Assembly: GCF_036046055.1 (NCBI RefSeq)
Contig: NZ_CP107939.1
Coordinates: 3,534,001-3,598,000, forward strand
DNA from: Nocardia sp. NBC_00403
Lineage (GTDB): Bacteria > Actinomycetota > Actinomycetes > Mycobacteriales > Mycobacteriaceae
DNA: 64,000 nt
Direction of reading: 5' to 3'
The notes below the pieces were generated by a model. It had not been told where the DNA came from and did no database searches. It saw only the letters and a list, made by a program, of their open reading frames with translations. A program made the translations under genes and the position numbers. Below are positions 29,763 to 38,558 of this stretch, one piece after another. Numbering within the stretch: the first letter of the stretch is position 1; every line of letters begins with the position of its first letter.

Positions 29763-32700
29763 ATGGTACGGCCGCCGACTGCTCGTTCAGCTGTTCCCGG
29801 TGTCGGTCGGCTCGGTTTGCTCGAGCCGACCGCTGCCCAGTCCTTGCGAGAGTTGGCGTGGGATAACGTCGACAGCATTCCGGTGCTGTGGGCCCTGTCG
29901 CGATCGCCGGATGCCGATCTGGCGTTGCTGACACTGATTCGGTTGCGCGCGGCGCTGGGTGCGGGCTGGGCGGAACTGGATTCGCAGTTGCGTGCCGACA
30001 CTTCGTTGCGCGGCAGGCTGTTCGCGTTGATCGGTTCGTCGAGCGCGTTCGCCGATCACCTGGTCGCCGATCCGGCGGCGTGGCGGATCCTGCGGCGCGA
30101 CAAGTTGCCGAGTCGCGAGGAACTGATCGCGGATCTGCTTGCTTCGGTCGAAGCTGTGCCTGCCGAAAGCCTTGAGGCCACCGCCGCGCTGTATCGGGCC
30201 GCCATCTCCGGTCCGGAGGCGATTGCCTTGCTGCGCAAGCGGTATCGCGATCAGCTGATGGTCCTCGCCGCGCTCGATCTCGCCGCGACGGTGGAGAACG
30301 AACCGGTCTTGCCGTATCAAGTTGTCGGTCGCCACCTCACCGACCTGGCCGACGCCGCGCTGACCGCTGCGCTGTCGGTAGCGGTGGCGCGGGTGTGTAA
30401 AGAAGGACCGGTGCCGGTGCGGCTCGCGGTCATTGCCATGGGCAAAAGCGGTGCGCGCGAACTGAATTACGTCAGCGACGTCGATGTGGTGTTCGTCGCC
30501 GAGCCCGCCGACGCCACCGCGACCCGGCTGGCGGCCGAGCTGATGAGCGTGGGCAGCGCGGCCTTCTTCGAGGTCGATGCGGCGTTGCGGCCGGAGGGCA
30601 AGGCCGGTGCCTTGGTGCGCACGCTGGAGTCGCATATCGCGTACTACAAGCGGTGGGCGCGGACCTGGGAGTTCCAGGCATTGCTCAAGGCCAGGCCGAT
30701 GACCGGCGACCTGGAGCTGGGGGAGCAGTATCGCGCCGCACTGATGCCGATGGTCTGGACCGCGTCGGAGCGGCCGGATTTCGTGGCCGACGTGCAGGCA
30801 ATGCGGCGTCGGGTGGAGGATCTGGTGCCCGCCGATCTGCGCGAACGTGAGCTGAAGCTCGGGCGCGGCAGTCTGCGCGACGTCGAATTCGCTGTGCAGC
30901 TCCTGCAATTGGTGCACGGCCGAGTGGATGAAACGCTGCATGTGCAGGGCACCGTCGAGGCGTTGACGGCACTGGCCGCGGGCGGCTATGTCGGTCGCGA
31001 CGACGCGGCCAATCTCAATGCCTCCTACGAATTCCTGCGGTTGCTCGAGCATCGCCTGCAACTGCAGCGACTCAAGCGAACACACACCCTGCCCGCCGCC
31101 GACGACGAGGAAGGCATGCGCTGGCTGGCGCGCGCCGCGCATATCCGGCCCGACGGCAGGCAGGATGCGGTCGGCGTGCTGGGCAACGAAATTCGGCGTA
31201 ATTCGGTGCGGGTGCGGCGATTACACGCCAAGCTCTTCTACCGCCCGCTGCTCGAATCGGTGGTCAAACTCGATCCCGACGCGCTGCGGTTGAGTCCGGA
31301 CGCGGCGATTCGGCAGTTGGCCGCACTGGGTTACGTGGCGCCCGAACACGCGCTCGGACACCTGAAGGCACTGACCGGCGGGGTCTCGCGCAAGGGCCGC
31401 ATCCAGGCGCTGCTGCTGCCGACTCTGCTCGAATGGCTCGGTGACACACCGAATCCCGATTCCGGACTGCTGGCCTATCGGCGGGTGTCGGAGGGTCTCG
31501 ACGATCAGATCTGGTTCCTGCGCGAGTTGCGCGACGAAGGGGCGATCGCGCAACGGCTGATGATCGTGCTCGGTTCGTCGGAGTATCTGCCCGATCTGCT
31601 GATCAATGCGCCGGACACGATTCGGATGTACGCCGACGGTCCTGGTGGTCCGCTGCTGCTCAGTCCGCAACCGGAGGACGTCGCACGCGGAATCCTCACG
31701 GCGGCAGCACGTTACGACGATCCGAAACGGGCGGTGGCCGCGGCGCGTTCGCTGCGGCGGCACGAACTGGCCAGGGTGGCATCGGCGGACCTGCTCGGCA
31801 TGCTCGACGTGCCGCAGGTGTGCCGCGCGCTGTCCTCGGTGTGGGTCGCGGTGCTGGAAGCCGCGCTGCGCGCGGTGATTCGGGCCAGCGAGGCCGAACT
31901 CGGCGAGCCCGCACCCGCCGATTTCGCGGTGATCGGCATGGGCAGGCTCGGCGGTATGGAGCTGGGCTACGGCTCCGACGCCGATGTGCTGTTCGTCTGT
32001 GATCCGCGTCCGGGCCAGGACGAGACCAAGGCCGTGAAGTGGGCGATCGGTATCGCCGAGCGGGTGCAGCGGATGCTCGGCGCGCCGAGCACCGATCCGC
32101 CGCTGCAGGTGGATGCCGGGCTGCGGCCGGAGGGCCGCAACGGTGCGCTGGTGCGCACCTTGGCCGCCTACGCCGCTTACTACGAGCAGTGGGCGCAGCC
32201 GTGGGAGGTGCAGGCGCTGCTGCGCGCGCACCAGGTGGCGGGGGACGAGGCGCTCGGGGTGCGGTTCCTGCACATCATCGACAAGGTGCGCTATCCCGAT
32301 GGCGGGGTGTCCGCGGAGTCGGTGCGCGAGATCCGGCGGATCAAGGCGCGGGTGGATTCCGAGCGGCTGCCGCGCGGTGCCAACCCGGCCACCCACACCA
32401 AGCTCGGCCGCGGTGGACTGGCCGATATCGAATGGACAGTGCAGCTGATGCAGCTGCGCTACGCCCATGACGTGCTCGGTCTGCACAACACCTCTACGCT
32501 GCAATCGCTCGAGGTCATCGAGCAGACCAAGCTGCTCGACGCCGAGGATGTGGCGCTGCTGCGCGATGCCTGGCTCACCGCGACGAAGGCGCGCAACGCC
32601 CTTGTCCTGGTACGCGGCAAGCCTGCCGATCAGCTGCCCGGCCCGGGCCGCCTACTATCGGCCGTCGCGCGGGTCGCGGGTTGGCCGAACGATGATGGCA

Positions 32701-32774
32701 GTGAATTCCTGGACAATTACATGCGGGTCACGCGCCGCGCCAAGGCCGTCGCGGAGCGGGTGTTCGGCGGGTAG
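29763..32774 (+). CDS. glnE: Bifunctional glutamine synthetase adenylyltransferase/adenylyl-removing enzyme
   Basis: 1003 residues. Two nucleotidyltransferase domains are visible. The N-terminal (removal) domain has [20 protein letters not shown] near 225; the C-terminal (transfer) domain has [20 protein letters not shown] near 725. Each has the G-[GS]-x9-D-x-D metal site. Helical domains follow each ([40 protein letters not shown]). It adds and removes AMP on a tyrosine of GlnA1 according to glutamine level. It lies 93 bases after glnA2, and the target glnA1 lies 25 kb away in this window, an interval that includes the integrated element. Confidence 0.96.
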   Translation: MVRPPTARSAVPGVGRLGLLEPTAAQSLRELAWDNVDSIPVLWALSRSPDADLALLTLIRLRAALGAGWAELDSQLRADTSLRGRLFALIGSSSAFADHLVADPAAWRILRRDKLPSREELIADLLASVEAVPAESLEATAALYRAAISGPEAIALLRKRYRDQLMVLAALDLAATVENEPVLPYQVVGRHLTDLADAALTAALSVAVARVCKEGPVPVRLAVIAMGKSGARELNYVSDVDVVFVAEPADATATRLAAELMSVGSAAFFEVDAALRPEGKAGALVRTLESHIAYYKRWARTWEFQALLKARPMTGDLELGEQYRAALMPMVWTASERPDFVADVQAMRRRVEDLVPADLRERELKLGRGSLRDVEFAVQLLQLVHGRVDETLHVQGTVEALTALAAGGYVGRDDAANLNASYEFLRLLEHRLQLQRLKRTHTLPAADDEEGMRWLARAAHIRPDGRQDAVGVLGNEIRRNSVRVRRLHAKLFYRPLLESVVKLDPDALRLSPDAAIRQLAALGYVAPEHALGHLKALTGGVSRKGRIQALLLPTLLEWLGDTPNPDSGLLAYRRVSEGLDDQIWFLRELRDEGAIAQRLMIVLGSSEYLPDLLINAPDTIRMYADGPGGPLLLSPQPEDVARGILTAAARYDDPKRAVAAARSLRRHELARVASADLLGMLDVPQVCRALSSVWVAVLEAALRAVIRASEAELGEPAPADFAVIGMGRLGGMELGYGSDADVLFVCDPRPGQDETKAVKWAIGIAERVQRMLGAPSTDPPLQVDAGLRPEGRNGALVRTLAAYAAYYEQWAQPWEVQALLRAHQVAGDEALGVRFLHIIDKVRYPDGGVSAESVREIRRIKARVDSERLPRGANPATHTKLGRGGLADIEWTVQLMQLRYAHDVLGLHNTSTLQSLEVIEQTKLLDAEDVALLRDAWLTATKARNALVLVRGKPADQLPGPGRLLSAVARVAGWPNDDGSEFLDNYMRVTRRAKAVAERVFGG

Positions 32775-32799
32775 TTCCGCGGCGGCGAGAACGGTTCGC

Positions 32800-33138
32800 T
32801 CAGCCGGGCAGTTCGATGTGCACGCGATCGGCGCGCTTGCGGCCCCACTCGTACAGCGCCGTCAACACGGGCACCAGGCTCCAGCCTTCTTCGGTCAAGC
32901 GGTACTCGACCTGGGGCGGGACGGTGTCGAAGACGGTGCGCTCGACCAGATTGTCGGCCTCGAGCTCCCGCAGCTGCTGGATCAGCATTTTCTCACTGGT
33001 GGAAGGCATCAATCGGCGCAGCTCGCCGTAGCGGTGTACACCTTTCTTGAGCTGGGCGAGAATCACCGGCTTCCATTTGCCGCCGATCAGGTCGACGGTC
33101 ACCTCCACCGCACAGTTGTAGCGCTTCTGCACACCCAT
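32800..33138 (-). CDS. HxlR-family winged-helix regulator
   Basis: 112 residues. HxlR signature: DLIGGKWKPVILAQLKKGVH near residue 17, RRLMPSTSEKMLIQQLRELE (recognition helix), LVERTVFDTVPPQVEYRLTE (wing). The early Cys (YNCAVE, residue 8) is the typical sensing cysteine of this family. Divergent from the 33259/33593 pair with 120 bases between. In that interval CACT-AAAA-AGTG at 33156-33167 is a small inverted repeat that could be part of its operator. Confidence 0.88.
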   Translation of the reverse strand: MGVQKRYNCAVEVTVDLIGGKWKPVILAQLKKGVHRYGELRRLMPSTSEKMLIQQLRELEADNLVERTVFDTVPPQVEYRLTEEGWSLVPVLTALYEWGRKRADRVHIELPG

Positions 33139-33258
33139 CTCTCGCCTCCGGTACTCACTAAAAAGTGCGTTCTTGTAACACTGTAATCATCCGGCTTTCA
33201 TAGATGTCGTCCCCGCGGCTCGCCGCATCAGCTACTGCAGACATGGAGTCCAAATCCT

Positions 33259-33585
33259 ATGAAGGTCATCGTTTTCGACCGTTTCAAGCCCGGTGTGACG
33301 ATGGAGACCATCAACCCGTACCTGCCCGAAGAGGTCGCCAATGTGTGGCGGCTGTGGAAGGCGGGCATCGTGCGGGAGAACTACGCGCGTGCCGACGAGC
33401 CGGGTGTGGTCATCGTGTTCGAGGTCGACAGCGTCGAGGAGGCACAGAAGTACGTCGCCGACTTCCCGCTGACCAAGGCGGGCTACCTGGAATGGACCTA
33501 CGTTCCGGTGCAGGCGCCGCTGCCGCTCGAGGCACTGATGGACCCGAAGGTCGACGTTGCCGAGCCCTACGACCGGACGAACTGA
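33259..33585 (+). CDS. Small dimeric alpha/beta-barrel protein (muconolactone-isomerase-like)
   Basis: 108 residues from ATG 33259 (MKVIVFDRFKPGVTMETINP). Pattern of beta-alpha-beta-beta-alpha-beta: IVFDRF, YLPEEVANVWRLWKAGIVRE, GVVIVFEVDSVEEAQKYVAD, LEWTYVPVQAPLPLEALM. This matches the ferredoxin-like fold of muconolactone-isomerase-like proteins. Reaction unknown; the residues of muconolactone isomerase active sites cannot be assigned. Seven bases separate it from the isochorismatase-fold gene, with which it forms an HxlR-controlled unit. Confidence 0.7.
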   Translation: MKVIVFDRFKPGVTMETINPYLPEEVANVWRLWKAGIVRENYARADEPGVVIVFEVDSVEEAQKYVADFPLTKAGYLEWTYVPVQAPLPLEALMDPKVDVAEPYDRTN

Positions 33586-33592
33586 GTCCGTC

Positions 33593-34240
33593 ATGAGACA
33601 CGCATTCGGTCTCGACATCCCGCACACCCTCGACGATGCCTGCGACCCCCGTCGCATGGCGTTGATCATCTACGACATGCAGGTCGGCATCGTCAGCCAG
33701 ATTCCGGACGGCGACAAAATCGTCCAGACCTGCGTGCAGCTGCGAGATGCGGCGCGGGCCAACGGGTTCCGCGTGTTCTACACCCGGCACATGTCGCTGC
33801 CGTCGGCGGTGGCGGGCGTATCCCAGTTGCGTATGGCGATGGCATGGCAGCGGCTGGACGATCCGGCCGAAGTGCGTTCCAGCTTCCCGCAGGGCTCGCC
33901 CCAATTCCAGCTCGTGCCGGAGCTCACCCCCGGCCCCGACGAGATGGTCTTCGACAAGATCACCATGTCCGCCTTCGCCGCGACGCCGCTGGATATCGCG
34001 TTGCGCGACTGCGGAATCGACACCTACGCGATTGCCGGCATCGCCATGGAGGTCGGCATCGAACCCACCGTCCGGCACAGCCTGGACCTGGGTTACTTCC
34101 CGGTCGTCGTCACCGACGCCTGCGGTGCGGGACACCCCGACGCCGCCGAACGTTCGCACGCGACACTCGAATTCGCCGGAGGCTCGCTCAGCACCGACAC
34201 CGCCACACTCACGGCGGCATTGAGTCGACCTCGCGATTGA
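33593..34240 (+). CDS. Isochorismatase-fold hydrolase lacking the cysteine nucleophile
   Basis: 215 residues from ATG 33593 (MRHAFGLDIPHTLDDACDPR). The fold is clear: RMALIIYDMQVGIVSQI carries the catalytic Asp and VFDKITMSAFAATPLDIALR carries the Lys. In the third motif, IAGIAMEVGIEPTVRHSLDL, the position usually occupied by Cys is Gly. Cys-lacking members include true isochorismatases (EntB, PhzD), which split a vinyl ether and need no nucleophile; amide-hydrolysing members keep the Cys. So a vinyl-ether-like or other non-amidase activity is more likely than nicotinamidase activity. Co-transcribed with the gene before it. Confidence 0.82.
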   Translation: MRHAFGLDIPHTLDDACDPRRMALIIYDMQVGIVSQIPDGDKIVQTCVQLRDAARANGFRVFYTRHMSLPSAVAGVSQLRMAMAWQRLDDPAEVRSSFPQGSPQFQLVPELTPGPDEMVFDKITMSAFAATPLDIALRDCGIDTYAIAGIAMEVGIEPTVRHSLDLGYFPVVVTDACGAGHPDAAERSHATLEFAGGSLSTDTATLTAALSRPRD

Positions 34241-34318
34241 CGCCGGGCAGGGCGAGACGCCGCCGTGCTGGTTCGGCCATCTGTGGTCGCTCGGCACGGC
34301 AGCGTCGTGGCACGAGGG

Positions 34319-34624
34319 CTATCGCCGCGCGGTGCCCGAGGTCGGCGACCGGAAGCGGGAGACGAAATCGCGGAGGGCGCGGCGGTCTTCGAAGTCGGGC
34401 GGGCGGTAACCGCTGTCGGCGGTAACCGAGATGGTGGAGCCGGCGACTATTCGTAGGTCGGTCCAACAGTATGGCAGGACGAGGGCCTGGACAGTGTGGC
34501 CATTGCTGCTCACCGTGATTCGCGTGGTGTAGCGCCCCGCGAGCGCCGCGAGGTCTTCGGCGGTGTCGGCCGTCATGGCACCGGAGGCGACGAATTCTTC
34601 GACGTACACAGCTGCATTCTCCAC
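34319..34624 (-). CDS. Conserved small hypothetical protein
   Basis: 101 residues from GTG 34624, with GGAGG six bases upstream on the minus strand. Sequence begins ENAAVYVEEFVASGAMTADT, then a probable beta sheet region TTRITVSSNGHTVQALVLPY and SGYRPPDFEDRRALRDFVSR. No signal peptide or metal motif. Codon pattern is that of a real gene with third-position G/C. No function recognised. It is divergent from the endonuclease-fold gene at 34683. Confidence 0.55.
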   Translation of the reverse strand: MENAAVYVEEFVASGAMTADTAEDLAALAGRYTTRITVSSNGHTVQALVLPYCWTDLRIVAGSTISVTADSGYRPPDFEDRRALRDFVSRFRSPTSGTARR

Positions 34625-34682
34625 ACAAAACCTCCACAAGGTCGACACCGCGCCCGCACCGAGCGTGCGTAGGGTTCGAGGC

Positions 34683-35627
34683 ATGCGTACATGGATGGAT
34701 CGGGCGCTACTCGGTGTGGGGTGGTGCGCGGTGGCGGCGGGCGTCGTCGGGGTCGCTCTGTATTTCGGAACATGGCAGCGGCGGGCGGTTGTGCTCGTCG
34801 CTTCCGGCGCGTCGTATCTGATGATCGGGGCCGTCGTCGGGCTGGTGCTGTTCTTGATCGCGCGCGGCTGGCGCAGTGCCGCTGTTGCGGGGGTGCTCGT
34901 CGCCACGGTGGCGTGGACCCAGCTGCCGATCTTCGTGCCGGACGGCCGAGCGGCCAGTGGGCCGGAAGTCGTGGTGATGCAGTCGAATCTGATGCTCGGC
35001 GCGGCCGATGCCGCGACCGTGGTGCGGGCGGTGCGCGACAATCGGGTCGATGTGCTGACCGCCGAGGAGTTGACCGCGGACATGGTCGCGCGGCTCGCCG
35101 CGGCGGGACTCGCGCAGGCACTGCCGTATCAGTACCTCGAGCCGACCTCCGCTGCGGGCGGCACCGGGATCTACAGCCGATACCCGTTGCGCGACACCAA
35201 GAAATACGTCGGTTTCGTGCTCAACCAGGTGTCGGCGACGATGGATCATCCGCAGGCCGGAGCGGTCGCGGTGTTCGCGTTCCATCCGATTCCGCCGACG
35301 GTGGACTTTCCCGCATGGAGTTCGGAGCTGCACAGCATCCGCGACATTCTCGACGCACAGCAGGGTCCGGCGATCGTCGGCGCGGATTTCAATGCGACGC
35401 GCGATCATTCGGCCTTTCGCGATCTACTGCGCGGGCGCTTCGCCGCGGCCGCCGAGCAGGCCGGCGCGGGCCCGCTGCCCACTTATCCGACCGATTACCA
35501 GTGGGGCCCGGTGATCGGCATCGACCACGTCCTGGTCGCCGATGCGGCCGCCGACGAGGTGCACACACTCACCATGCCGGGCTCCGACCACCGGGCCATG
35601 ATTGCCACGATCCGGCTGAACGGATAA
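34683..35627 (+). CDS. Endonuclease/exonuclease/phosphatase-fold membrane protein
   Basis: 314 residues from ATG 34683. Three hydrophobic segments occupy the first 90 residues (LLGVGWCAVAAGVVGVALYF, AVVLVASGASYLMIGAVVGL, AAVAGVLVATVAWTQLP). The rest is an EEP domain outside or facing the membrane: VVVMQSNLML, GIYSRYPLRD, AVAVFAFHPIPPTVDF, AIVGADFNATRDHSAFRDLL and IDHVLVADA...GSDHRAMIATI, giving the Asn, Asp and His of the catalytic centre. Family members hydrolyse phosphodiesters in nucleic acids, lipids or sugars. Substrate unknown. Confidence 0.8.
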   Translation: MRTWMDRALLGVGWCAVAAGVVGVALYFGTWQRRAVVLVASGASYLMIGAVVGLVLFLIARGWRSAAVAGVLVATVAWTQLPIFVPDGRAASGPEVVVMQSNLMLGAADAATVVRAVRDNRVDVLTAEELTADMVARLAAAGLAQALPYQYLEPTSAAGGTGIYSRYPLRDTKKYVGFVLNQVSATMDHPQAGAVAVFAFHPIPPTVDFPAWSSELHSIRDILDAQQGPAIVGADFNATRDHSAFRDLLRGRFAAAAEQAGAGPLPTYPTDYQWGPVIGIDHVLVADAAADEVHTLTMPGSDHRAMIATIRLNG

Positions 35628-35772
35628 CGGTGCGTTGCGTTCTCGCCCGCGCGAGGTATACACACCGCGCGCCTGCGGCGATTAGCATATGAACGCTCGA
35701 TGGCCGTGCGTCTGCGACACCGGCCGGAGGGGCGGGCTCGGAGACGAGTCCCGGGATTCGGGGAGGAACCTG

Positions 35773-37218
35773 ATGAAGACAACACGGCTGCGTTTCGGGG
35801 CGGTCGCCGTGCTGATGGTGCTCGGCGTCGAGCTGACCGGATGCGGGAGCGACACGGTAGGCGGCGCGGATATTGCGGCGAGCAGCGCCGACAACCCATG
35901 GGAGCTGGCCGGGTCGGCCTCTTCCTCGGGACCGAACGGACCGCGCGTCGGTGTGCCGGACGCGCCACTGACCGCGGTGAACGGCGACGGAGGAGCCGTC
36001 GACAAGCTTGCTCTCAACACCATCGCCGACCTGCAGGACTACTGGAAGACCGAGTACGGCAAGACCTTTCCCGGCACCTTCGAACCGGTGACCCGCTATC
36101 TCTCGTGGGATGCCAAGGCGCCCGAGGAGCAGGCGATCACGTTCTGCAAGTCCAGTACCTTTCACGTGGTCAACGCCGCCTACTGCGGCCTCGACCACAC
36201 CATCGGCTGGGACCGCGGCGTGCTGCTGCCGAAGCTGAAGGAGAAGTTCAGTGAGATGGCGGTGGTGATGGTGCTCGCGCACGAGTACGGCCACGCCATC
36301 CAGGGACAGGCCAAGATCGCGGGCTTCCTCACCTCGGCCATCGTCAAGGAGCAGCAGGCGGACTGCTTGGCGGGAGTCTTCCTACGCCATGTGGCGGAAG
36401 GTAATTCGGCACACTTCACGCTGAACACGACCGATGGGCTCAACGCAGTGCTCGGCGCGACGGTCGCGGTGCGCGACCAGGATCCGGATAATCCGAAGAA
36501 CGTGCACGGTTCCGCGTTCGAGCGCGTGACCGCCGTGCAGATCGGATACACCGACGGGGCGTCGGCCTGCAAAAAGATCAATAAGGGTGAGATCAACAAG
36601 CGTCGCGGAAATCTGCCGAAGTCCTTCGAGCAGGACGAAGAGAACCATCAGCTTCCGGTCGACGTGGATTCGCTGACCAGCCTCGGTCAGGCGCTCGGCA
36701 AGATCTTCCCGCTGCCGAAGCCGCCCCAATTCGACTACGCCGGCGTGGTGCGCACCTGCTCGAAGGTCACCACCACCGAGCCGGTGTCCTATTGCCCGAG
36801 CTCCGGGAAGATCGGCACCGATGTGTCCGCTCTCGCCGCGCGCGGCGGGCCGATGACGGGGGCAGGCGAACCGCTCTCGGCGGTCGTGGACGGCGACTAC
36901 AACGCCTTCGCGATGTTCATCTCCCGCTATGTCCTTGCGGTGCAACAGGATCGCAAGCTCACGCTGACCGGCGCCGGCACGGCCGGACTGCGCACCGCGT
37001 GCTTGACCGGCGTGGTGACAACCGAGCTGAGCGAGCCGAGCAGCGATCCGCACCTGTCGGCCAACGACCTCGACGAGGCGGTCTCCGGTCTGCTGGCCGA
37101 CGGCTTGGTCGCCGCCGACGTGGACGGCAAGGTGGTGGCAGGCGGCTTCCAGCGGCTCGAAGCGTTCCGGATGGGTGTTCTCGACGGTGAGTCCGCCTGC
37201 CTGACGCACTACAGGTAG
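35773..37218 (+). CDS. Neutral zinc metallopeptidase, secreted lipoprotein
   Basis: 481 residues from ATG 35773 with GGAGG upstream. Signal helix (FGAVAVLMVLGVELTG) ends in a lipobox (LTG/C). The zinc motif HEYGH lies in VMVLAHEYGHAIQGQ near residue 173, with the third-ligand pattern EQQADCLAG about 25 residues later. This is the YpfJ-like (PF04228) family. Four or more cysteines in the C-terminal half (VVRTCSKVTTTEPVSYCPSS, TACLTGVV) fit disulphides outside the cell. It probably acts on envelope or extracellular proteins. Confidence 0.88.
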   Translation: MKTTRLRFGAVAVLMVLGVELTGCGSDTVGGADIAASSADNPWELAGSASSSGPNGPRVGVPDAPLTAVNGDGGAVDKLALNTIADLQDYWKTEYGKTFPGTFEPVTRYLSWDAKAPEEQAITFCKSSTFHVVNAAYCGLDHTIGWDRGVLLPKLKEKFSEMAVVMVLAHEYGHAIQGQAKIAGFLTSAIVKEQQADCLAGVFLRHVAEGNSAHFTLNTTDGLNAVLGATVAVRDQDPDNPKNVHGSAFERVTAVQIGYTDGASACKKINKGEINKRRGNLPKSFEQDEENHQLPVDVDSLTSLGQALGKIFPLPKPPQFDYAGVVRTCSKVTTTEPVSYCPSSGKIGTDVSALAARGGPMTGAGEPLSAVVDGDYNAFAMFISRYVLAVQQDRKLTLTGAGTAGLRTACLTGVVTTELSEPSSDPHLSANDLDEAVSGLLADGLVAADVDGKVVAGGFQRLEAFRMGVLDGESACLTHYR

Positions 37219-37232
37219 GTCCTATCCGGAGG

Positions 37233-37697
37233 TCAGTGCGCAGCGGCAGGCAGCGCACGCAGGGAGCTGAGGGTGTTCGCCATCGCGCGAGCGGCCTCGG
37301 CTCCCTTCGTCACGAAATGCACGGTGAAGTAGGTGACGTGCTCGCTGTGCTCGTGGAAGTGGTGCGGGGTGAGCACCACCGAGAAGACCGGCACGTCGGT
37401 GTCGAGCTGCACCCGCATCAGCCCGTCGATTACCGAGGAGGCAACGAAATCGTGCCGGTAGATGCCGCCGTCGACGACCAGCGCCGCCGCCACGATCGCC
37501 GCGTACTTGCCGCTCTGTGCCAAGCGCTTGGCGTGCAGTGGGATCTCGAACGCGCCGGGGACCTCGAAGACGTCGATGGTGGCGGGATCGAAGCCGAGGT
37601 CGGCGTACTCGGCGGCGAAGCCCTCGTACGCCTTGCCGACGATCGAGCTGTGCCACATGGCGCGAATGAACGCGACGGATCCGGTGCTAGTGCCCAT
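37233..37697 (-). CDS. ribH: 6,7-dimethyl-8-ribityllumazine synthase, type II-like
   Basis: 154 residues. Lumazine synthase motifs: VFEVPGAFEIPLHAKRLAQS near 43, YAAIVAAALVVDGGIYRHDF, VASSVIDGLMRVQLDTDVPV, VVLTPHHFHEHSEHVTYFTV (catalytic-loop His). The VDGGIYRHDF form matches the type II enzymes found in addition to the classic one. It makes lumazine from ribityl-aminouracil and dihydroxybutanone phosphate in riboflavin synthesis. No other rib gene is nearby: it is the last gene of a hydrolase operon, starting nine bases after the lipase stop. Confidence 0.93.
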   Translation of the reverse strand: MGTSTGSVAFIRAMWHSSIVGKAYEGFAAEYADLGFDPATIDVFEVPGAFEIPLHAKRLAQSGKYAAIVAAALVVDGGIYRHDFVASSVIDGLMRVQLDTDVPVFSVVLTPHHFHEHSEHVTYFTVHFVTKGAEAARAMANTLSSLRALPAAAH

Positions 37698-37706
37698 AGT
37701 CGGATC

Positions 37707-38558
37707 CTACTTCCCGGTAACGTGCGCTTCCAGCCAGTCCACGACATCGCCGAGCACCTTGTCCTGCTCGGGCTCGTTGAAGATTTCGTGATACAGCCCG
37801 TCATAGCGGATCACCGTGAGATCCTTCGAACCCGCGCCGTCCTCGATGAGGGTGGAGCTGGACGGCGCGGCGATGGCGTCCGCGGTGCCGTGCAGGACCA
37901 GCAGCGGCACGGTGAGCTTGTCCAACCGCCCCTTGACCAGCGTCGTCGTGGTCAGGATCTCGGTGCCGGTGCGGGCGGGGAGTTTGCCTCGGAACACCAG
38001 CGGATCATTGTCATAGGCTCGGATCACCTCGGGGTCACGGCTGATCATCGACGAATCCAGCTTCAGCACACCGAGATTCGGCGTCAGCCGGGACAACACC
38101 GGTGCGAGCAGACGCTGTAGCGGATTGCCGATCGGGATGTCCAGTGGTGGTGCCGACAGCACGATGCCCGCGACATCGATCGGTGCGCGGGTGGCCAGGT
38201 GCAGCACGATGAGGCTGCCCATCGAATGGCCGATCAGGAAGCGCGGTAGGTCGGGATGCTCGCGCCCGGCGAGGTCGAGCATGAAGGCGACATTGTCGGC
38301 GGAGCCGTCCATCGAGCCGATGTTCGCATTGCTGCCCGCGGACTTGCCGTGCCCGATGTGGTCGAGCGCGTAGACGGCGAAACCGGAGGCCGCGAGCCGC
38401 TTTCCGACATGCGCGTAGCGGCCGGAGTGTTCGGCGACCCCGTGCACGAGCACGATCACGGCCTGCGTGACGGTGTCGGGCAACCAGGCGCGCCACGCGA
38501 CCCGGCTGCCGCGTCCTTCGAATTCGCCGGTGGCGGACTCGAGGCTGTCGGATGTCAT
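37707..38558 (-). CDS. Monoacylglycerol lipase-like alpha/beta hydrolase
   Basis: 283 residues. Homologous in pattern to mycobacterial monoglyceride lipase: IVLVHGVAEHSGRYAHVGKR, VYALDHIGHGKSAGSNANIG, nucleophile elbow FLIGHSMGSLIVLHLATRAP, acid in LLVLHGTADAIAAP, His in YDGLYHEIFNEPEQD. It releases fatty acid from monoacylglycerols. ATG 38558 overlaps the stop of the M20 peptidase gene (ATGA). No signal peptide, so cytosolic or membrane-associated. Confidence 0.9.
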   Translation of the reverse strand: MTSDSLESATGEFEGRGSRVAWRAWLPDTVTQAVIVLVHGVAEHSGRYAHVGKRLAASGFAVYALDHIGHGKSAGSNANIGSMDGSADNVAFMLDLAGREHPDLPRFLIGHSMGSLIVLHLATRAPIDVAGIVLSAPPLDIPIGNPLQRLLAPVLSRLTPNLGVLKLDSSMISRDPEVIRAYDNDPLVFRGKLPARTGTEILTTTTLVKGRLDKLTVPLLVLHGTADAIAAPSSSTLIEDGAGSKDLTVIRYDGLYHEIFNEPEQDKVLGDVVDWLEAHVTGK

